From positions 1 through 5,907 of the forward strand of contig JAQCER010000255.1 of the NCBI GenBank assembly GCA_027618625.1: 5,907 nt of DNA, in the 5' to 3' direction. The notes under the pieces were generated by a model. That model was not told where the DNA came from. It searched no databases and saw nothing but the letters and a program-made list of their open reading frames with translations. The position numbers were made by a program, and so were the translations under genes. Numbering within the stretch: position 1 is the stretch's first letter; each line of letters begins with the position of its first letter. Origin of the DNA: Verrucomicrobiota bacterium. Its GTDB lineage: Bacteria; Verrucomicrobiota; Verrucomicrobiia; Verrucomicrobiales; DEV007. This document shows positions 1-5,907 of this stretch, piece after piece.

Positions 1-2
1 CA

Positions 3-2180
3 CAGCATGCGTGCGCCATCGCCGATCGGTTGGGCATTCAAACAGTGATCGTCCCAGAAACTGCGGGTATCCTGAGTGCCTGCGGTGTGGGAGCAGCAAC
101 GACCGAACACTTTGCCGAGGAGCCGTTCCTGGCCAAACTGTCCGACGTTCAGGACAAGCTGGCGGCATCAGTCGCCAAACTGGAGGCGACGGCCCTTTCT
201 AACATTGCAACCAATGGATCGATCACGGGCAGATTCGCCGAGCTACGACTACTGGGTCAAGAGAGCACGGTCGATGTCGCATTTGACTCTCCCGATCAAC
301 TCGCGGTAGCCTTTGTCTCGGAATATGCGCGCCTCTACGGCTATCCACCACCAGAGTCGAAAGCAATCGAACTGGTTGCCATCAGGGTGCGCGCCGCTGC
401 GCATGCCGCAGAGGCAACGCCGGAATCATTTGTAGATGATCAGACCGAAAGTGGGCCTCAGATCCTTCAAGACTCTTTCAGCACGCTCTACATCGCGGCA
501 GGCTGGCAGGCGCGCAGAGGCTCCAGGGGCAGCTGGATGCTCACTCCCGAATCGGGACGGCGGAGCGATGCGATCACTCACTCGGCAGCTGTCGATGCCG
601 AATTGTTCCGCAATCGCTTCTACGGAATTGCCGAGCAAATGGGGGTGCTGCTACAGCGCACCGCGCTGTCGACCAATGTGAAAGAGCGGCTGGATTTTTC
701 ATGTGCGATTCTCAATGGCAGCGGCGAACTCGTGGTCAATGCGCCGCACATTCCAGTTCACTTGGGAGCGCTCGGCGAATGTGTTCGCCGCTGTGTCGCC
801 GTGCAGCCCCTGAATGAAGGCGACGTGTTGATCACCAATCACCCGGCATTCGGCGGCTCGCACTTGCCCGATGTCACGGTCATCGCTCCGTTCGTCGTTG
901 GGGGTGCTACCATTGCCTACTGTGCGGCGCGGGCGCATCACTCAGAGATTGGAGGCATCAGCCCGGGATCGATGCCGGCAGCTGCATCCCGATTGTCCCA
1001 GGAAGGCGTCGTGATCTCGCCCATGCTACTGATGGCAGCGGGACGTCCACGTTACGAGACGTTGCGCCAGCTGCTGGAGAGTGCCCCCTTCCCTACTCGT
1101 TCTGTCGATGACAATCTCGCTGATGTTCATGCACAAGTTGCCGCCACGCGCAATGGCTTGAGGAGTATCGATGCCCTTTGCTCTGGCTATGGTGCTGATG
1201 TCGTCGTTGCTCAGCTCAATGCGATCACTTCACAGACTGGCAACGTCATCGCTAACCGCCTGCGATCGCTTCCAGACGGACGTAGCCATGCTGTCGAAAT
1301 CATGGACGATGGCACTCGCATCGAAGTCGCGCTTGCAAAGCGCTCGCATACGCTCAGCATCGATTTTTCCGGAACGTCTTCCCAACATCCCCGAAATCTC
1401 AATGCGACTCCAGCCATCGTCAGGAGCGCTATCCTCTACGTGCTTCGGCTCATGCTTCAGGAGTCTCTCCCCCTCAATGAAGGTTTGCTGCGGGACATTA
1501 CCATTGAACTTCCCGATTGCTTTCTGAATCCAACGTTCCCCGCCGATCCAGACAAATGTCCGGCCGTGGTAGGAGGCAATGTGGAAACCAGTCAGCGCCT
1601 GGTTGATACGCTGATCAAGGCGTTCGGTCTCCAGGCCTGCAGCCAGGGCACGATGAACAACGTGATCTTTGGTGACGATCGATTTGGTTACTATGAGACG
1701 TTGTGTGGTGGTGCAGGTGCGGGCCCGGGTTATGCTGGGGCAGACAGCCTGCACACCCACATGACGAATACGGCGATCACCGATGTCGAAGTGCTGGAGC
1801 ATCGATATCCGGTGCGGCTGTGGCGATTCGCGATCCGTCCTGACTCGGGGGGTCGGGGACAATTTGATGGCGGCAACGGAATCGTACGCCACTACCAGTT
1901 CTTGCGCCCCGTCACCGTTTCGCTGCTCACTGAACATCGAAACTCCGGGCCGTTCGGGCTCGCAGGTGGGGATCCGGGTAAGTCGGGTGCACAGTGGTTA
2001 AAGAACCACGACGGCACGATCACTCCCCTTCCCCCAAAAGCATCCATCGACGCAGCCGCAGGAGATTGCCTTATCGTCGAGACCCCAGGCGGCGGCGGAT
2101 TTGGGAAACCTATCGAGGGTTGCTTTGAGGGACTCCTGTGGACTCATGGCTGCGACAGCGACTTGCCGAAAAACCGATAG
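3..2180 (+). CDS. Hydantoinase/oxoprolinase family protein, HyuA-HyuB fusion (5-oxoprolinase-like), 5' end outside the window
   Basis: The reading frame is open from the left edge; the first visible residues ([13 protein letters not shown]) continue a HyuA motif, so the TTG at 30 is not the start and the N-terminus is missing. The 725 visible residues show the HyuA C-terminus: [15 protein letters not shown] (about 14-28), a YGY segment ending in a VRA strand (about 110-132), and the closing STLYIAAGW strand. HyuB starts near residue 198 (DAELFRNRF). It holds the family hallmarks [15 protein letters not shown] (about 279-293), [16 protein letters not shown] (about 310-325) and the Gly-rich end [10 protein letters not shown] (about 694-703), so it looks complete. 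Known members hydrolyse 5-oxoproline to glutamate with ATP, or act on N-methylhydantoin or related lactams, in the cytosol. HyuA and HyuB are separate in many bacteria; a single chain is typical of 5-oxoprolinases, but substrate cannot be read from this part. The family is nearly certain, 5-oxoproline as substrate only likely. Confidence 0.93.
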   Translation, partial: QHACAIADRLGIQTVIVPETAGILSACGVGAATTEHFAEEPFLAKLSDVQDKLAASVAKLEATALSNIATNGSITGRFAELRLLGQESTVDVAFDSPDQLAVAFVSEYARLYGYPPPESKAIELVAIRVRAAAHAAEATPESFVDDQTESGPQILQDSFSTLYIAAGWQARRGSRGSWMLTPESGRRSDAITHSAAVDAELFRNRFYGIAEQMGVLLQRTALSTNVKERLDFSCAILNGSGELVVNAPHIPVHLGALGECVRRCVAVQPLNEGDVLITNHPAFGGSHLPDVTVIAPFVVGGATIAYCAARAHHSEIGGISPGSMPAAASRLSQEGVVISPMLLMAAGRPRYETLRQLLESAPFPTRSVDDNLADVHAQVAATRNGLRSIDALCSGYGADVVVAQLNAITSQTGNVIANRLRSLPDGRSHAVEIMDDGTRIEVALAKRSHTLSIDFSGTSSQHPRNLNATPAIVRSAILYVLRLMLQESLPLNEGLLRDITIELPDCFLNPTFPADPDKCPAVVGGNVETSQRLVDTLIKAFGLQACSQGTMNNVIFGDDRFGYYETLCGGAGAGPGYAGADSLHTHMTNTAITDVEVLEHRYPVRLWRFAIRPDSGGRGQFDGGNGIVRHYQFLRPVTVSLLTEHRNSGPFGLAGGDPGKSGAQWLKNHDGTITPLPPKASIDAAAGDCLIVETPGGGGFGKPIEGCFEGLLWTHGCDSDLPKNR

Positions 2181-2190
2181 CCAGCCCGGC

Positions 2191-2387
2191 TTCCAGCAGC
2201 TCCATGTCCTCGGCTTTCGGGCGAGTGAACGGATGGTGCACGGCGTTCCACTTCCGGTCTTCCTCGTTGTAGTCGAGCAGCGGAAAGTCAGTCACTCAAA
2301 GGAAATTCCACAGGCCAGCTTTGGCGTCGAGGACGTTGCACATGGGGCGTATTCCGACCGCAGGCGGCCAAGGGCTTCGCACACGGT
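2191..2387 (-). pseudogene. aspS: Decayed fragment of aspartyl-tRNA synthetase (aspS), catalytic-domain segment
   Basis: On the minus strand, 2295 to 2191 encodes VTDFPLLDY, then a charged stretch, then [18 protein letters not shown]. This matches the class II aspartyl-tRNA synthetase region with the (W)V-DFP strand and the near-invariant HHPF-(S/T)-PK motif (HHPF at 2238-2227). Reading upstream, the expected Trp before VTDFP is a TGA stop (2298-2296, TGG to TGA), preceded in frame by CNVLDAKAGLWNFL. A further frame change near 2341-2345 is needed to reach VCEALGRLRSEYA (about 2384-2346), which matches the ALG-LR segment that lies about 17 residues before the LWV strand in intact enzymes. Homology stops abruptly after the LLE at 2191: the following AYD-VLNG and GGGS-RIH segments are absent, as are the anticodon-binding and N-terminal catalytic parts. 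It is therefore a non-functional remnant of roughly 65 codons; a working aspS must lie elsewhere because the enzyme is essential. It could alternatively be a remnant of a duplicate or transferred copy. Confidence 0.78.
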
Positions 2388-2584
2388 GGGCAAGTTGATG
2401 GGACTATTCCAGGCAGAAAAATTTATCGGTGGATCAGCCGCAACCGCCTGCTCCTCAGCAAATGGTTCGGCTGCAAAGAAGCCTGCGCCCTCCTGCCCGA
2501 ACGCAAGCGGGACTGAGAGGACTGAACGATCGCCCTCAAATTCGTTCTTGTCTTTGCGGTCGGTGTGAGCATCATCGTCATGTG
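2388..2584. other. Gene-free spacer upstream of the 632-residue protein gene
   Basis: I see no gene, RNA gene, clear terminator hairpin or convincing -35/-10 promoter here. The plus-strand frame of the downstream gene stays open back to 2429, but its translation (rich in Pro, Gln, Arg and Cys) looks non-coding and does not resemble the downstream protein. The minus strand stays open in the frame of the upstream aspS piece (for example AEEQAVAADPPINF around 2459-2418). That stretch is not recognisable as synthetase sequence, although it may be more heavily decayed remnant. The promoter for the downstream pair of genes is expected in this spacer, but I cannot locate it. Confidence 0.5.
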
Positions 2585-4483
2585 ATGGCAGACGCCGAAC
2601 AGGTCACATTTGAGCCAATCTGGGGGAAACAGCTTCAGGGCCGAATCGAGGCGCTACTCGCCAGCGAGATGGATGATCTCGAGCTTCGATCTGCACTGGA
2701 AGAATTGTCGCGGCACTGGGGCTTTGGCGGATTCACCTGGTTCTGGGGGCCTCGGCTGTGGCAGCGCAACCGGGTCGTCTTTCGCCCATTCATCCTGTCC
2801 AATTTTTCGACGTGGCAAAGGCTATCGAAGACTCGATGGAAGGCGGTCAAGTGGAACGGCGAGATCGGCAGGCAACTGGATCAGTGGTTCAGTGACGTGG
2901 AATCCACCGAGGAAGTAGCCCTTTTTCGATCGCTGCTGAACTGGCAGATTCAGAGTCAGGTCGGAGGAGCGGGTTTCCGCATCAGTCCACAAGCGACACG
3001 CTTCCGATCTGAACTGGTTACTCGATTCGAATCAGCCCGATCGGCTGGAGAACGGCAACTCGTCCTTCAGCGCTTCCGCTACAGCTACTGGATGGACGAA
3101 GACACCGCCGTCCGCATGTATGCGCTCGATCATCGATGCGCGGGATTCCTCGCTGCCAACTTGCCGATCGACTGGTGGTCGGGAGAGAAACGGGCACTGT
3201 GGCCGCGACTTCAATCGCTGGCCCAGGAACGTGGCGATGAAGCCTTTGCCTGGAGCATTTACCGTTCTCGGGTCCCCATTCCCACCTGGCAAACCGATGT
3301 CCTGAAGATTTGCTCCTCCGTTTCTGATCCAGAGTCACTGGTTGAAGCCCTCGAGATGCGGCACCCGCGCTGCAACGCGGATCTCGGTTCCACCTTTGCA
3401 GAAATGTTAAGTCGCCGAGGCAGAGAAGTGCTTCCTTACGTGGCGCGGCATCTGTTCAGTGCCCAACGCGGTTTTCTTTTCCGCAAGGGGTATGGCGCAG
3501 TGATCGATGTGGCTCGGAAGCACGAATGGCACGATCTGGAAGCGGCGCTTCTTCGAGCATCTGGGTCGCAGGACGAGTTCAACAAGGCCGTCCGCGCCCT
3601 CGTCGACTCCCGACTCTCCGACGAGAATGTTCGCGATCGACTGCAACTCCTGGCCGGAACTTCGCGCGAATGGAATTTTCCGGGACTGGGCGTTGCTCAG
3701 GTGCATTGGCTTAATGACGACGTAGCGGTATCACTTTACCGTCGATTTCCTGGCCTCGTGCACGGCCCGTTCAAACCGCATGTTCAGTCTCGCCGCGGAG
3801 AAGCGTTGTCAAAATTTTGCAACACCATCCTCGAGAGCGGTGACGAAGAAATGCTCGATTTCATTGCCAGCAGATCGGTTTTCCATCTCCCCTGGATGGA
3901 CAGCAAATCGTGGAAAATCCAGATCGAAAAGCTGACATCCTACTATCAGGAGCTGAGATCAACGCCAGACGTATTCTGCATTCGATCCATCTCCGTTCTG
4001 GCGCAGGTACCCGCATTTTCGATCCCAGACTACCGTCGTCTGATCCGCAGCAATGCCCTGGCTCGCCTGCTACTGCAGCGCTCGCCTCGGGACTTCCTTG
4101 CGCATCCGCCAACGCTGGTAGATCTGGTCGAGGCCCAGGAAATCCACGTGATGGCGCTCGCCTACCGGGTGCTGGCTCTTGACGACGACCGCGCCCGCCA
4201 GGCAGCGGTGGAATCCCTGGATGTCTTAATCGGAGCACTGCTGCGACCGCTTCATCGGCGCACGCGCATGTTGGCGTTCGGTGCTTTGTTGAATGCAGCT
4301 TCTGCAGGCGAGCTTCATGCGTCGCGCATCCTCGTTCGTGCCAGGGAAGCCCTCGATCTACCGGATCAACGTTATCCGAAGGAAGCACTCATCGGGTTGA
4401 TCGGAAAAATCATTCACCGCTGGCCGGGGCTTCGCCGCGGGACGCTTGAGATTCCAATCGTTTACCGGGACAAAGTGGCGTGA
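2585..4483 (+). CDS. Uncharacterised helical protein with Trp-rich N-terminus, 632 aa
   Basis: I do not recognise a named domain. The ATG at 2585 (MADAEQVTFEPIWGKQ) is chosen because upstream in-frame codons look non-coding; a GTG lies directly before it, and no good Shine-Dalgarno sequence is visible. No signal peptide or membrane segment is seen, so a cytosolic protein is expected. Residues 1-101 contain nine Trp (13, 45, 52, 54, 59, 77, 85, 90, 101) around the aromatic core WGFGGFTWFWGPRLW (45-59), followed by NRVVFRPFILSNFS (62-75). The rest is predominantly amphipathic helix, suggesting a helical-repeat scaffold (inference). The C-terminus has two motif-like stretches: PLHRRTRMLAFGALLNAAS (from about 555) and LPDQRYPKEALIGLIGKIIH followed by RWPGL (ending near 616). 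No catalytic motif such as a Walker A loop is visible. Its stop overlaps the start of the SWIM gene, so the two proteins probably work together. It may be an accessory component of a MoxR/vWA- or FtsH-type ternary system; this is a guess from context. Confidence 0.9.
   Translation: MADAEQVTFEPIWGKQLQGRIEALLASEMDDLELRSALEELSRHWGFGGFTWFWGPRLWQRNRVVFRPFILSNFSTWQRLSKTRWKAVKWNGEIGRQLDQWFSDVESTEEVALFRSLLNWQIQSQVGGAGFRISPQATRFRSELVTRFESARSAGERQLVLQRFRYSYWMDEDTAVRMYALDHRCAGFLAANLPIDWWSGEKRALWPRLQSLAQERGDEAFAWSIYRSRVPIPTWQTDVLKICSSVSDPESLVEALEMRHPRCNADLGSTFAEMLSRRGREVLPYVARHLFSAQRGFLFRKGYGAVIDVARKHEWHDLEAALLRASGSQDEFNKAVRALVDSRLSDENVRDRLQLLAGTSREWNFPGLGVAQVHWLNDDVAVSLYRRFPGLVHGPFKPHVQSRRGEALSKFCNTILESGDEEMLDFIASRSVFHLPWMDSKSWKIQIEKLTSYYQELRSTPDVFCIRSISVLAQVPAFSIPDYRRLIRSNALARLLLQRSPRDFLAHPPTLVDLVEAQEIHVMALAYRVLALDDDRARQAAVESLDVLIGALLRPLHRRTRMLAFGALLNAASAGELHASRILVRAREALDLPDQRYPKEALIGLIGKIIHRWPGLRRGTLEIPIVYRDKVA
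4480..4483 (+). promoter_or_regulatory. GTGA stop-start overlap (translational coupling)
   Basis: The GTG start of the SWIM gene (4480-4482) shares two bases with the TGA stop of the preceding gene (4481-4483). This four-base overlap is the usual sign of translational coupling within one transcript. It also decides the start of the second gene: the frame gives MKFHFNYASTSAL from this codon, and there is no strong independent ribosome binding site just upstream (only the weak purine run CCGGGACAAAG). Confidence 0.85.
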
Positions 4484-5907
4484 AATTTCACTTCAACTAT
4501 GCCAGCACCAGCGCGCTACGTTCGACTAGGAACGCAACGGATGTGCATGTGGCAACGGCATTGAACCGCCAGGTCCGCTTCCACGGCAGGGTGGTGAAAC
4601 ACTTGTTCCCGCTTCGGGTAGCGCTACGGGCACTGGGCGAGGCCATCTGGTCGCAGGATGATTGGCTGGCCAGTTCCGGCATTCTCGATCCTGTGATCAC
4701 GGTGCACAGCGACCAGATCTTGTTCGAAGCATTCAGCCAGGACGGCTCTGCCTACGTCTCGCTCGCCGTCGATCCTGACATCTTCGAGACCGACGGCACT
4801 GTTACATTTGGCACAACGAATATCGATTTCAGCACATGGCTGTGGGGTGCCCTGGCGGAAATGCGCTCCAGCAGAGACACCTGGTTCCTCATCGGCGCGG
4901 ACGGGATGGAAGTAGCGACCACTGGTGGCGGCGCCCGATTTCAGCCCAAAGTTGATGTGCCAGATGCATGGGTGCTCGGATTTCTTGAGGTGCAGGCAGC
5001 AATGGCAATGCCTGGAACGCGATTCACCGCCCGACCGGTGGATCTTCTGGCGGTGATACGATTCCTCCGATACAACAAAGCCAAGCTGTCCCCAAGGGCT
5101 CTGCGCTACCTCTTCCTTCCCGACGAGCCCGTGACTGTGTATCTGGAACCGTGGGAGGAAAAAATCGTCTTCAAGGGCAGTAGCCACTCCTACTCCGAAG
5201 AGCACAGCGTGCGACAGTGGGGACGGCGGCGACTGCGATTGATCGAGCCTCTGCTACCCTTCGCCGACAACGTTCGGGTTTATCTCAAAGGCCGGGCTCG
5301 CCCCAGCTTCTTTGTCGTTCAATTGCCGGGAATGAACTTCACCCTGGGGATCTCGGAAGCAGCATCCGAGCAAGGGTGGATGAATGGCGGCCATAGCCAC
5401 GGTGCACGATCAGGCACCGGGCGGTGCGAAGATGCCAGAAAGTTGCTGAAAGAATGCACGACCGCACATTCACGCGAGGTGGCGGAAGCGCTGTCGGTCG
5501 AGCAAAGGGATGCGGAAAATGCGCTGATCGAGCTATGCCGCCGTGGCGAGGCGATCTATGAACTGGAAACGCGCCAGTTCAGGCATCGGCAACTCTTCAG
5601 CGAGCCGATCGACCTGGCAGCAATGTTTCCGCCAGACATTCGGTCGGAACGGGCCGCTGAGTTACTGGAAGGTGGTTCTGTCAGTATCCGTTCGCTTGAG
5701 CCGAGCGAGACCCGTAAGTTTCGGAAGTTAAAAACGCCTTCAGGAACCATCGAACGAGAAGTCATCCACCGTGACTGGGTAGTGACGGGATCGATGGACG
5801 GGCAGGACAGTGTCGAAATCACGATCAGCGAAAGCGGTCGGATCATTTTCGGGCGCTGGGGATGCGACTATTTCCGGGAGAATCTCCTGAACCACGGCCC
5901 GTGTGAA
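4480..5907 (+). CDS. SWIM zinc-finger-type protein, 3' end outside the window
   Basis: The frame is open for all 476 codons from the GTG at 4480 to the right edge, with no stop. The N-terminal part (MKFHFNYASTSAL, then mixed helices and strands to about 240) has no domain I can name. A strand-rich stretch FFVVQLPGMNFTLGIS lies at about 277-292, followed by GGHSHGARSG around residue 305. A compact helical segment at about 335-380 (ALIELCRRGEAIYELETRQF, then RHRQLFSEPID) could be a winged-helix-like unit. The last residues, GRIIFGRWGCDYF then RENLLNHGPCE, match the entry to a SWIM finger (C-x-C-xn-C-x-H): Cys462 and Cys475 are spaced by 12, and the final His would be the next codon beyond the window. 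The first Cys position holds Trp460. SWIM fingers bind zinc and are thought to mediate DNA or protein contacts. No signal peptide or membrane segment is seen. The gene is coupled to the preceding helical-protein gene. Coding status is very secure, the SWIM assignment fairly so. Confidence 0.88.
   Translation, partial: MKFHFNYASTSALRSTRNATDVHVATALNRQVRFHGRVVKHLFPLRVALRALGEAIWSQDDWLASSGILDPVITVHSDQILFEAFSQDGSAYVSLAVDPDIFETDGTVTFGTTNIDFSTWLWGALAEMRSSRDTWFLIGADGMEVATTGGGARFQPKVDVPDAWVLGFLEVQAAMAMPGTRFTARPVDLLAVIRFLRYNKAKLSPRALRYLFLPDEPVTVYLEPWEEKIVFKGSSHSYSEEHSVRQWGRRRLRLIEPLLPFADNVRVYLKGRARPSFFVVQLPGMNFTLGISEAASEQGWMNGGHSHGARSGTGRCEDARKLLKECTTAHSREVAEALSVEQRDAENALIELCRRGEAIYELETRQFRHRQLFSEPIDLAAMFPPDIRSERAAELLEGGSVSIRSLEPSETRKFRKLKTPSGTIEREVIHRDWVVTGSMDGQDSVEITISESGRIIFGRWGCDYFRENLLNHGPCE

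Noticed and set aside
1230..1937. Minus-strand open frame of 235 codons inside the oxoprolinase gene
   Set aside because: It is fully antisense to strongly conserved HyuB sequence, and its translation has no recognisable domain. It is a shadow of the coding strand.
2178..2215. Possible terminator after the oxoprolinase gene (AGCCCGGCT)
   Set aside because: The inverted repeat is only four bases with a one-base loop and no T-run follows, so it cannot form a terminator hairpin.
2101..2568. Plus-strand open frame of 155 codons overlapping the oxoprolinase end and the spacer
   Set aside because: It begins inside conserved HyuB sequence and is antisense to the aspS remnant. Its translation shows no recognisable family features.
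2548..2576. Possible promoter (TTGTCT) ahead of the 632-residue protein
   Set aside because: No acceptable -10 element is found at a suitable spacing, so a promoter cannot be supported.
2429..2584. Upstream extension of the 632-residue protein to an earlier start
   Set aside because: The 52 extra codons give a Pro/Gln/Arg/Cys-rich, non-protein-like translation, while a natural N-terminus begins at the ATG at 2585.
3861..4388. Minus-strand open frame of 175 codons
   Set aside because: It is antisense to the well-formed C-terminal half of the 632-residue protein, and its Pro/Arg/Gly-rich translation is typical of a shadow frame in G+C-rich DNA.
4624..5205. Minus-strand open frame of 193 codons
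   Set aside because: It is antisense to the SWIM-type gene, which is uninterrupted for 476 codons and coupled to its upstream neighbour. The minus-strand translation has no recognisable features.

Overview
The window is a piece of a bacterial chromosome with moderately high G+C. All three protein-coding genes lie on the plus strand, and the first and last run off the window edges. The lineage cannot be fixed from sequence alone. Weak Shine-Dalgarno signals and the protein families present would fit a planctomycete or another large-genome environmental bacterium, but this is a low-confidence guess.

Layout. Positions 3-2180 carry the 3' part of a hydantoinase/oxoprolinase gene in which the end of a HyuA domain is fused to a complete HyuB domain, the arrangement of ATP-dependent 5-oxoprolinases. 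Positions 2181-2584 contain no intact gene. About half of this gap is a decayed fragment of aspartyl-tRNA synthetase (aspS) on the minus strand, broken by a stop codon and a frameshift. It lies tail to tail with the oxoprolinase gene, only about ten bases from its stop. Positions 2585-4483 encode a 632-residue, mainly helical protein with a Trp-rich N-terminus that I cannot assign to a named family. A GTG start at 4480, overlapping the previous stop as GTGA, opens a third gene that is still open at the right edge (476 codons seen). It ends in what looks like the start of a SWIM-type zinc finger (Gly-Pro-Cys-Glu).

How the genes relate. The oxoprolinase is a metabolic gene with no visible link to the rest. 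The second and third genes are almost certainly one translationally coupled operon. Both are uncharacterised and large. A helical protein of unknown function paired with a SWIM protein recalls multi-gene bacterial clusters that also carry MoxR-type AAA+ ATPases, vWA proteins or FtsH-like ATPases (the 'ternary system' type of predicted NTP-dependent conflict or chaperone systems). That link is inference from memory of the families. The decisive genes, if they exist, would lie beyond position 5907.
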